Both the position numbers and the translations under genes were made by a program. Positions 57,498 through 64,000 of a DNA stretch of 64,000 nt are shown here, piece by piece (position 1 is the first letter of the stretch; each line of letters starts with the position of its first letter). Source of the stretch: Labedella endophytica (lineage in GTDB: Bacteria > Actinomycetota > Actinomycetes > Actinomycetales > Microbacteriaceae); assembly GCF_003990045.1 (NCBI RefSeq), contig NZ_RZGZ01000001.1, positions 372,001-436,000 on the forward strand, given 5' to 3'. A model generated the notes under the pieces. That model saw only the letters and a program-made list of their open reading frames with translations, had not been told where the DNA came from and ran no database searches.

Positions 57498-58748
57498 TCA
57501 GCCGAAGGCCTCGACGATGGGGCGGAACTTCATGCGGGTCTCGGCGAGCTCGGCCGCCGGGTCGGAGTCGAGGACGATGCCGCACCCGGCGTAGGCCGTG
57601 ACGGTGCCGGAGGGTGCGACCTGGGCGCAGCGGAGCGCGATCGCCCACTCGCCGTCACCGGCGGCGTCCACCCAGCCGACCGGTCCGGCGTAGCGGCCGC
57701 GGTCGAAGGGCTCGAGCTCGGCGATGAGCTCGACGGCCTCGGCTCGGGGCGCGCCGGCCACGGCGGCGGTGGGATGCATCGCGTCGATGAGGTCGATCGA
57801 CGAGGCGTCGCCCGCGAGACCCCCTTCGAGGTCGGTGGCGAGGTGCCACAGGTTCGGGAGCTTGAGGGCGAAGGGGACCTCGCTCGTGGAGAGGTGGCGC
57901 GTGAACGGTGTCAGCGTCTCGACGGCGCTGCGGACGGCGAACTGGTGCTCGTCCTGGTCCTTGCTCGAGGTGACGAGGGCGAGCGCCGCCTTCTGGTCCG
58001 TGTCCGCGTTGGTGCCGCGCGAGGCGGTGCCTGCGAGCACACGCGCGCCGACCGTCCGGTCCTCCACGCGGACGAGCGTCTCCGGGCTCGAGCCGACGAG
58101 GCCGTCGACGGAGAACGTCCAGCAGTCGGGATAGCCGAGGGCGAGATCGGTGAGGACCCGGCGGAGGTCGGCGCCCTGCGGGATGCGGCCCGTGAGCTCG
58201 CGTGCGAGGACGACCTTCGAGAGGTCGCCGTGCGCGATGCGCTCCACCGCCTGCTCCACGTGGTGCACGAAGCCATCGGCCGTCTCCGCTCCCGCGCCGA
58301 GCGAGATGCGGAACTCGTCACCGAAGCGGCGCGACGGGACGAGCCGTGCGGCGTCGTCCGGCTCGTCGGCGCGACGGATGCGCGTGACGAAGGTGTGGCT
58401 CCCGCGCCGTCCGACGATGGTGCGCGGCACGATGAGCGTGCTCGGCATCCCGGAGACCCCCGAGAAGGCGAAGGTGCCGAAGGCCACGAGTCCCGAGCCG
58501 GGCACCCCCACGGCGTCGGAGACGGTCGCCGCTTCGGCGATCCGCCGCCAGAACGCGGCGGCCTCGCGCATGCGGTCGGGGCCGGTGAACTCCAGACGCA
58601 GTACCTCGCCGATGCCCACCATGCCGTCGCCGCGGTGCAGCCACGCGAGCGGGCGCTCGCCGTCCGCGTAGGCGAGGAGGGGGCCGATCCCGTCGGCGCG
58701 CGTCGTCGTCGCGATCAGGGAGGGTGGGGGCGTGTCGAGGGGACTCAC
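57498..58748 (-). CDS. menF: Isochorismate synthase
   Basis: A 416-residue chorismate-utilising enzyme that opens the menaquinone pathway. Conserved stretches are HVEQAVERIAHGDLSKVVLA with the Lys used for activation of water, SPETLVRVEDRTVGARVLAG, MHPTAAVAGAPRAEAVELIA and CAQVAPSGTVTAYAGCGIV. Its GTG lies seven bases behind TAGGCT on the minus strand, so it is probably leaderless. Antisense to the other men genes around it. Confidence 0.95.
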   Translation of the reverse strand: MSPLDTPPPSLIATTTRADGIGPLLAYADGERPLAWLHRGDGMVGIGEVLRLEFTGPDRMREAAAFWRRIAEAATVSDAVGVPGSGLVAFGTFAFSGVSGMPSTLIVPRTIVGRRGSHTFVTRIRRADEPDDAARLVPSRRFGDEFRISLGAGAETADGFVHHVEQAVERIAHGDLSKVVLARELTGRIPQGADLRRVLTDLALGYPDCWTFSVDGLVGSSPETLVRVEDRTVGARVLAGTASRGTNADTDQKAALALVTSSKDQDEHQFAVRSAVETLTPFTRHLSTSEVPFALKLPNLWHLATDLEGGLAGDASSIDLIDAMHPTAAVAGAPRAEAVELIAELEPFDRGRYAGPVGWVDAAGDGEWAIALRCAQVAPSGTVTAYAGCGIVLDSDPAAELAETRMKFRPIVEAFG

Positions 58749-58799
58749 GAATTCCAGCCTAGGCCCGGGAACCGCGGCCCGTCCCGGCGCCGTCAGTCG

Positions 58800-59339
58800 T
58801 CACCGGGGGGAATCGATCCCGATGCTCGACGGCACGATGAAGTACCAGACGGCGGTGACGTCGGCCGGGCACTCGTCGGGGACGGTCAGTCGTGCCGCCG
58901 GCGAGGTCGTCCACCCGTTCGCACCCATGTACCGCAGGGGTTGCCCGAGCTCGAAGTCGTCCATTCCGACGGCCGAGATCCGGCCGTCCGCGAGGTCCGT
59001 CCCGACGGGGAAGGCGACGATGCTGCGCTCACCGGTGTCGTCCTCGAGCCCGAGGCAACCGCCCCCGAGGTCGACGAGCGTTCCCGCCTCGAGGTCGGCG
59101 GCGTCCGGGTCTCCCGCGATCGTGGCCGCGGACGGGTCGTACACGGCCGCGCGGTACTCGCCGTCGTCGAGGATGTCGAGCGTGGCGCCACCGGCGGCCG
59201 GGGGAGCGGCCTCCGTCGGGACCGGCGTCACCGAGCCGAGGTCGGGGGCGCCCGGGGCGTCGGCGGCGCATCCGACGAGGGCGAGCGTCATGATCGCGCC
59301 CGCGGCGAGCGACGATCGCATCCCTGATCCGATTCTCAC
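58800..59339 (-). CDS. Small hypothetical lipoprotein
   Basis: A 179-residue exported protein. The signal MRIGSGMRSSLAAGAIMTLA ends in the lipobox LVGC. The mature part has an Ala/Pro-rich linker (about 25-45) and a compact domain with LDILDDGEYRAAVYD early on and GANGWTTSPAARLTVPDECP near the end, with two Cys that may pair. GGAGG lies before the GTG at 59339; ATG at 59321 is an alternative. Function unknown. Confidence 0.75.
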   Translation of the reverse strand: MRIGSGMRSSLAAGAIMTLALVGCAADAPGAPDLGSVTPVPTEAAPPAAGGATLDILDDGEYRAAVYDPSAATIAGDPDAADLEAGTLVDLGGGCLGLEDDTGERSIVAFPVGTDLADGRISAVGMDDFELGQPLRYMGANGWTTSPAARLTVPDECPADVTAVWYFIVPSSIGIDSPR

Positions 59340-59482
59340 GCGGCCTCCGACCCTCCATCCCAGTCTCCGCCGCGGCCTCCGCGGTGTCCATGCGCGGACG
59401 GTCACGAATGGACGTCGGAACGGGGCTCGTGCCACCGTGCGACCCCCAGGTCGCGCCCGGTCGGCGCGCCTAGAATGACCGG

Positions 59483-60199
59483 GTGAACAACAAAGCGGAT
59501 CTCTCCAAGCAGCCCGGTCAGGTCTCGGCGATGTTCGACGAGGTGTCGACCCACTACGACCGCACGAACACCGTCCTCTCCGTCGGGAACGACCGCTTGT
59601 GGCGGGTCGCGACCACGCGCGCCGTGGCCCCGCAGAAGGGCGAGCGCATCCTCGACCTCGCCGCGGGAACGGGAACGTCGAGCGCGGCCTTCGCCGCCTC
59701 GGGTGCGAGCATCGTCGCCGCCGACTTCTCGCCCGGCATGCTCGACGTGGGCCGCCGCCAGTTCGGTCACCTCGGCAACATCGAGTTCGTCGAGGCGGAC
59801 GCGACGGCCCTGCCCTTCGCCGACGCGGAGTTCGACGCCGTGACCATCTCGTTCGGCCTCCGCAACGTGGAGGGACCGCAGAAGGCGATCGCCGAGATGC
59901 TGCGTGTGACGAAGCCGGGCGGCCGCATCGTGATCTGCGAGTTCTCGACTCCGCCGAACCGCGCGTTCCGCGGGCTGTACGACTTCTACCTCGACCACGT
60001 CATGCCCACGGTCGTGAAGGTCGTGAGCTCCAACTCGGTCGCCTACGACTACCTCGACGAGTCCATCAAGGACTGGCCCGCACAGCCGAAGCTCGCGCGC
60101 TGGCTGCGCGAGGCCGGCTGGCAGGACGTGGCCTGGCGGAACCTCACCGGGGGCATCGTCGCGCTGCACCGCGGACGGAAGCCGCTCGACGCAGCATGA
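59483..60199 (+). CDS. menG: Demethylmenaquinone methyltransferase
   Basis: A 238-residue SAM-dependent enzyme of the UbiE/MenG family that adds the last methyl group. The SAM motif is ILDLAAGTGTSSAAFAASGA, then VAADFSPGMLDVGRRQ and AVTISFGLRNVEGPQKAIAE, followed by PGGRIVICEFSTPPNRAFRG. The GTG lies six bases behind TAGAAT (59471-59476), so it should be leaderless. Stop overlaps the next gene's ATG. Confidence 0.96.
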   Translation: MNNKADLSKQPGQVSAMFDEVSTHYDRTNTVLSVGNDRLWRVATTRAVAPQKGERILDLAAGTGTSSAAFAASGASIVAADFSPGMLDVGRRQFGHLGNIEFVEADATALPFADAEFDAVTISFGLRNVEGPQKAIAEMLRVTKPGGRIVICEFSTPPNRAFRGLYDFYLDHVMPTVVKVVSSNSVAYDYLDESIKDWPAQPKLARWLREAGWQDVAWRNLTGGIVALHRGRKPLDAA

Positions 60200-61032
60200 C
60201 GCGCCCTGTCGGGTCCGGTGGGAGGAACAGCAACGCTCCGCTCCTCCCCGTCGTAGACCCGTGGTTCCGCGTCGTGCCGAGTGCCGACGGACGCATCCTG
60301 CGGGTCGATGAGCCGCACGTCGACCCGCTCGTCGCGGCCAACGTCTGGATCGTCCGGGGGCGGGAACGCGAACTCGTCGTCGACACGGGACTCGGAATCG
60401 TATCGATCGACGAGGCCGTCCCGGGACTGTCCGGGCGCGATCCCCTCGTCGTCGTCACCCACGCGCATCTCGACCACGCCGGGGGCGCGTCGGCGTTCGC
60501 GCGGGTCCATGCGCACCCGGCCGAGGACCTCGTCCACCCGAGGGCCGCGAGCCTGCACGGACCCTCGGAGCTCGACCTCCTCGGCCTCCACGACCCTGCC
60601 ACCCGCGCCGAGGTGGGGGAGTGGCTGATCTCCGCCGTCCCGCACGCGGGTTTCGACCTCGCTGCCTACGAGGTCCTCCCGCCGGCGGAGACTGTGGCGA
60701 TCGGGGACGGTGATGTGCTCGATCTCGGCGACCGGCGCCTCACCGTGCTCCACCTGCCCGGGCATTCCCTCGGATCGATCGTGCTGGTCGACGAGCACGA
60801 CGGCCTCCTGTTCTCGGGGGACGTCGTCTACGACGACGAGCTCTACGACGACATGGACGGAGCTGATCCGGTCGTCTACCGCCGCTCCCTCGAGAGGCTG
60901 CTGTCGCTCGACGTGCGGAAGGTGTATCCGGGCCACGGCGAGGTGTTCGGCCCGGAGCGCCTCGCCGAGATCGTCGCCGAGTACAGCGGAGAGGACCACA
61001 CGGCCGGGCCATCCGAGCCGCGCTCACGTTGA
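60196..61032 (+). CDS. MBL-fold metallo-hydrolase coupled to menG
   Basis: A 278-residue metallo-beta-lactamase fold protein. Metal site: HAHLDHAGG (HxHxDH), His in LISAVPHAGF or nearby, Asp in LFSGDVVYDDELYD and His in YPGHGEVFG. Thioesterase-like or quinone-related reactions are possible from its coupling to menG by ATGA, but no substrate can be given. The N-terminal 15 residues are basic and Gly-rich. Confidence 0.88.
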   Translation: MTRPVGSGGRNSNAPLLPVVDPWFRVVPSADGRILRVDEPHVDPLVAANVWIVRGRERELVVDTGLGIVSIDEAVPGLSGRDPLVVVTHAHLDHAGGASAFARVHAHPAEDLVHPRAASLHGPSELDLLGLHDPATRAEVGEWLISAVPHAGFDLAAYEVLPPAETVAIGDGDVLDLGDRRLTVLHLPGHSLGSIVLVDEHDGLLFSGDVVYDDELYDDMDGADPVVYRRSLERLLSLDVRKVYPGHGEVFGPERLAEIVAEYSGEDHTAGPSEPRSR

Positions 61033-61057
61033 CACCCGGGGGAGCCGGGAATAGGTT
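61029..61057 (+). promoter_or_regulatory. Consensus promoter of the APC permease
   Basis: Perfect TTGACA (61029-61034), 17-base spacer, TAGGTT (61052-61057), and the ATG six bases later. The TTGACA overlaps the stop of the MBL gene. Confidence 0.8.
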
Positions 61058-61063
61058 TCGTGC

Positions 61064-62653
61064 ATGAGCGCACCCGACGGCTCTGGACGCACTGTGGCGG
61101 CCGGAGCGAAGAACCCCGGAACCGACCCGAACCCGCCCACCGGATCGAAGGGACTCTCCCTCGGGACCCTCGGTCTCTGGGGCTCCGTCGTCATCGGCCT
61201 CGCCTCCACGGCACCCGTCTACTCCCTCGTCGCCACCCTGGGCTTCGTCGTCATGGCCGTGGGCGCGCAGGCGCCCATCGCGTTCATCGTCGCCTTCATC
61301 CCGATGCTCTTCACCGCGTTCGCCTACCGGGAGCTCAACCGCGCGGTGCCGGACTGCGGCACGACGTTCACGTGGGCGACCAAGGCCTTCGGGCCGTGGG
61401 TCGGCTGGCTCGGCGGCTGGGGTGTCGCGATCGCGGGCATCGTCGTGCTCGCGAACCTCGCCCAGGTGGCCGGTCAGTATCTGTGGCTCCTCGTCGGCGA
61501 CGGGTCCCTCGCGTCGAACGTCCCGCTCGTCACGGGGACGGGCGTCGTGTTCATCGCCGCGATGGCCTGGATCAGCTACCGGGGCGTCGAGATCGGCGAG
61601 CGGATCCAGAACATCCTCCTCGCGATCCAGTACATCGCGCTCGTCCTCTTCGTCGTGGTGGCCTTCGTGAAGATCGCGACGGGCGACGCGCCCAACGCGA
61701 CGCCGATCTCACTCGACTGGTTCAACCCGCTCGCGTTCACCGACTACTCCGGCTTCATCGAGGCCGTCCTGCTGGCGCTCTTCATCTACTGGGGCTGGGA
61801 CACGTGCCTCGCGCTCAACGAGGAGACGAAGGACCCGGAGAAGATCCCGGGCCGGGCAGCGGTGCTCTCGACAGGGATCCTCCTCGTCACCTATGTGGCG
61901 GTGACGGTCGCGGCGATGTCGTTCGCGGGGCTCGGTGAGACGGGAATCGGGCTCGCGAACGAGGCGAACGCGTCCGACGTCTTCCTCGCTCTCAAGGACC
62001 CGGTGCTCGGTCCGCTGTCGTTCGTCCTCGTGATCTCGGTGCTCGTGTCGGCGGTGTCGTCCACGCAGACCACGATCCTGCCGACCGCACGCGGCACGCT
62101 CGCGATGGCCGCGTACAAGGCGCTGCCGAACCGCTTCGGCTCGGTGCACCCGCGATTCCTCACACCGTCGTTCTCGACGTTCGTCATGGGCGTCGTCGCG
62201 ATCGTCTACTACGTGGTGATGACGCTCATCAGCGACAACATCCTGCAGGACTCGATCCTCTCGCTCGGACTCGCGATCGCGTTCTACTACGGCCTCACCG
62301 GATTCGCCTGCGTCTGGTTCTTCCGCCGCGACCTCTTCAGTTCCGTGCGCGACTTCTTCTTCAAGGGACTGCTCCCGCTGCTCGGAGCGCTCATGCTCGC
62401 CTACGCGTTCATCCAGTCCGCGATCGACATGCTCGATCCGGAGTATGGCTACACGGTCCTCCTCGGAGTGGGCGGCACGTTCGTCGTCGGGATCGGATCG
62501 CTTCTCCTCGGCGTCGTCTTCATGGTGGTGTGGGCGCTCTTCGCCGAGTCGAAGCCCTTCTTCCGGGGCGAATCGCTCAACCGCGACACCGAGGTCCTCG
62601 TGCCCGAAGAGCCGGAGTCCTACGGCCGCTCGATCGACGGCGGCCTCACGTAG
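61064..62653 (+). CDS. APC-family permease with acidic tail
   Basis: A 529-residue transporter with about 12 helices. The substrate motif is VVIGLASTAPVYSLVATLGF in helix 1; helix 3 has GGWGVAIAGIVVLANLAQVA, and LFIYWGWDTCLALNEETKDP lies in the helix 6 region. It may carry amino acids or polyamines. The N-terminal 35 residues are Gly/Pro-rich and disordered, the C terminus is acidic. A consensus promoter and the ATG at the expected +1 make it one of the clearest leaderless genes. Confidence 0.9.
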   Translation: MSAPDGSGRTVAAGAKNPGTDPNPPTGSKGLSLGTLGLWGSVVIGLASTAPVYSLVATLGFVVMAVGAQAPIAFIVAFIPMLFTAFAYRELNRAVPDCGTTFTWATKAFGPWVGWLGGWGVAIAGIVVLANLAQVAGQYLWLLVGDGSLASNVPLVTGTGVVFIAAMAWISYRGVEIGERIQNILLAIQYIALVLFVVVAFVKIATGDAPNATPISLDWFNPLAFTDYSGFIEAVLLALFIYWGWDTCLALNEETKDPEKIPGRAAVLSTGILLVTYVAVTVAAMSFAGLGETGIGLANEANASDVFLALKDPVLGPLSFVLVISVLVSAVSSTQTTILPTARGTLAMAAYKALPNRFGSVHPRFLTPSFSTFVMGVVAIVYYVVMTLISDNILQDSILSLGLAIAFYYGLTGFACVWFFRRDLFSSVRDFFFKGLLPLLGALMLAYAFIQSAIDMLDPEYGYTVLLGVGGTFVVGIGSLLLGVVFMVVWALFAESKPFFRGESLNRDTEVLVPEEPESYGRSIDGGLT

Positions 62654-62670
62654 CTCGCCCCCGCCACCTT

Positions 62671-62734
62671 CCGTGAAGTGTCGCGAGCTGTTGCCCCACA
62701 GGCACGCGAAGCAACAGATTGTGACACCTCACGG
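62671..62734. terminator. Imperfect 24-bp-arm palindrome
   Basis: Arms 62671-62694 and 62711-62734 pair at 20 of 24 positions, with CTGTTGC/GCAACAG at the inner ends. It lies between two genes on the same strand and could terminate the permease mRNA. Confidence 0.6.
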
Positions 62735-62797
62735 GAGTTGCTGCCAGTCTGCCGCTACCCCGTCGGCGGAGCATGATGGCTCGGATAGGCTGTGAGA

Positions 62798-63862
62798 GTG
62801 AATCCAAGCGCCCCCACGCGAGGGTCGAGCCTGTCCAAGCAGTTGGGGCTCGCCGAACGGATGTTCGCGACCCCCGAGACGAAGCGTCTGCTTTCCGCTA
62901 TCGAGGAGGGGCTCGACGCCGTCGAAGCGAGTCTCGCCGCCGAACTGAGCTTCACCGACGACCTCGCCGACGCCACCAGCCGGTACCTGCTCGACGCAGG
63001 CGGCAAGCGTGTGCGTCCCATGCTCCTGCTCCTGACCTCCCAGCTGGGCGACGGGGCCGTCGACGACGTGATCACCGCGGCGCGGGGCATCGAGATCACC
63101 CACCTCGCCTCGCTCTACCACGACGACGTCATGGACCACGCCGACCGCCGCCGCGGCGTGCCGAGCGCGCACACCGTCTGGGGCAACTCCATCGCCATCC
63201 TCACGGGCGACCTCCTCTTCGCGCGTGCATCGAACCTCATGGCGAGCCTCGGCGAGGGTGCCATCCGCTTGCAGGCCGAGACCTTCGAACGCCTGGTCCT
63301 CGGCCAGCTCCATGAGACCGTCGGCCCGAAGGACGGCGAGGACGCGCGAGCGCACTACCTTCAGGTCCTCGCCGACAAGACGGGATCGCTCATCGCCGCC
63401 GCCGCCCGCGCGGGCGTCATCTTCTCCCACGCGCCCACCGAGTTCGAGCAGCCCGTGGTGGACTACGGCGAGAAGATCGGCGTGGCGTTCCAGCTCGTGG
63501 ACGACGTCCTCGACCTGTCGACCCAGCCGGAGAAGACCGGGAAGGTCCCCGGCACCGACATCAAGGCGGGTGTCGTGACGCTCCCGCTCATCTCCCTGCG
63601 CGAGCGAGCGGCGACCGACCCGACCTCGGCCGCGCTCCTCGAGCGCATCGACCGCGGTGCGAACGCGTCGGAGGACGCCGACTCGGCCGACTTCGACGCG
63701 GCCATCGCCGAGCTGCGCGCCCACCCCGCCACCGCCGACACCCTCGCGGAAGCCCACCGCTGGGCGCGCGAGGCCGTCGAGGCCCTCGCCCCGCTGCCCA
63801 AGGGGCCCATCAAGACCGCGCTCACGCGTTTCGCCGACTCGATCGTCGAACGCAGCAGCTGA
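62798..63862 (+). CDS. Polyprenyl diphosphate synthase (menaquinone side chain)
   Basis: A 354-residue all-trans prenyl synthase. The first Asp-rich motif is D109-D113 in YHDDVMDHADRRRG and the second is D235-D239 in QLVDDVLDLS; also AGGKRVRPMLLLL at the N terminus. Size and position beside men genes suggest a long-chain (hepta- to nonaprenyl) synthase that supplies MenA. TAGGCT lies six bases before this GTG. GTG at 62792 in the same frame is a less likely start. Confidence 0.94.
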   Translation: MNPSAPTRGSSLSKQLGLAERMFATPETKRLLSAIEEGLDAVEASLAAELSFTDDLADATSRYLLDAGGKRVRPMLLLLTSQLGDGAVDDVITAARGIEITHLASLYHDDVMDHADRRRGVPSAHTVWGNSIAILTGDLLFARASNLMASLGEGAIRLQAETFERLVLGQLHETVGPKDGEDARAHYLQVLADKTGSLIAAAARAGVIFSHAPTEFEQPVVDYGEKIGVAFQLVDDVLDLSTQPEKTGKVPGTDIKAGVVTLPLISLRERAATDPTSAALLERIDRGANASEDADSADFDAAIAELRAHPATADTLAEAHRWAREAVEALAPLPKGPIKTALTRFADSIVERSS

Positions 63863-63932
63863 CAGGCGCCCACTCGGCGCATCACATCGAGCGGAGGCCG
63901 CCGGCCTTGCCCGACAGAAGGAGAACGCACAC

Positions 63933-64000
63933 GTGAAGTTGAGACTCGCCATCGTCGGTGCCGGCCCGGCAGGGATCTACGCCGCGGACATCCTGCTCAA
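63933..64000 (+). CDS. FAD/NADP oxidoreductase, 5' end only (ferredoxin reductase-like)
   Basis: GTG with AGAAGGAG upstream begins VKLRLAIVGAGPAGIYAADI, a dinucleotide-binding GxGxxG motif. The wording AGPAGIYAADILL resembles FprA-type ferredoxin--NADP reductases, which often stand next to the men and polyprenyl genes in actinobacteria. Only 22 codons are in the window, so the assignment is tentative. Confidence 0.7.
   Translation, partial: MKLRLAIVGAGPAGIYAADILL

Noticed and set aside
1-64000. Mobile elements, prophage, tRNA or rRNA genes
   Set aside because: No transposase, integrase or terminal repeats were seen, and no cloverleaf or rRNA sequence stood out. A computed tRNA scan would be needed to exclude short RNA genes fully.

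Overview
The window is a high-GC, densely packed stretch of an actinobacterial chromosome, most likely a member of the Microbacteriaceae. Supporting signs are the strong GC bias at third codon positions, a menaquinone pathway instead of ubiquinone, small proteins of DUF7882, DUF6458 and DUF4229 type, a 32-codon bS22 ribosomal protein gene, and many leaderless genes with a TANNNT -10 box 6 to 7 bases before the start codon. I see no prophage, transposase, CRISPR array, rRNA or tRNA.

Layout. 1-4.3 kb: an edge-truncated sugar ABC permease and its lipoprotein binding protein, with a csbD stress gene between them on the opposite strand, then a zinc alcohol dehydrogenase. 4.6-14.3 kb: an alditol oxidase, an Excalibur protein, an unaccompanied kdpDE pair, DUF4180, and an amino-acid permease coupled to a universal stress protein. 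14.4-23.6 kb: regulators with clear palindromic operators (a GntR-ABC operon, a divergent MarR/reductase pair, marR-phr, and a LuxR-type response regulator). 23.7-28.6 kb: AI-2E and DMT-type membrane proteins, an L,D-transpeptidase, and a winged-helix regulator preceded by a leaderless Cys-containing micropeptide. 28.8-36.5 kb: upp, tadA, a SGNH-kinase-amidotransferase operon, proC, trkAH, and ArsR and BldC-like regulators. 37.2-41.5 kb: bS22, a Mn/Zn-type ABC operon with its DtxR-family regulator, a glutaredoxin and a Dabb protein. 41.6-47.9 kb: archaeal-type AspRS, then a cytochrome c maturation block (phosphatase, TlpA/ResA, CcdA, ResB, CcsB/ResC). 47.9-64 kb: menaquinone biosynthesis (menC, menB, menE, menA, menD, menF, menG, polyprenyl synthase) interleaved with PPK2, an MBL hydrolase, an APC permease and small membrane proteins, ending inside an FAD oxidoreductase gene.

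How it fits together. The right third is a respiratory-chain assembly region: cytochrome c haem attachment and thiol chemistry beside the lipid quinone pathway. The centre handles metal and potassium homeostasis. Most genes sit in short operons with 4-base stop/start overlaps. Convergent ends often carry long hairpins, three of which form one sequence family. At six places the TAG stop of one gene also forms the start of a -10 box for a leaderless next gene. The most promising undescribed element is the leaderless micropeptide, structured leader and receiver-less winged-helix gene at 27.5-28.6 kb.
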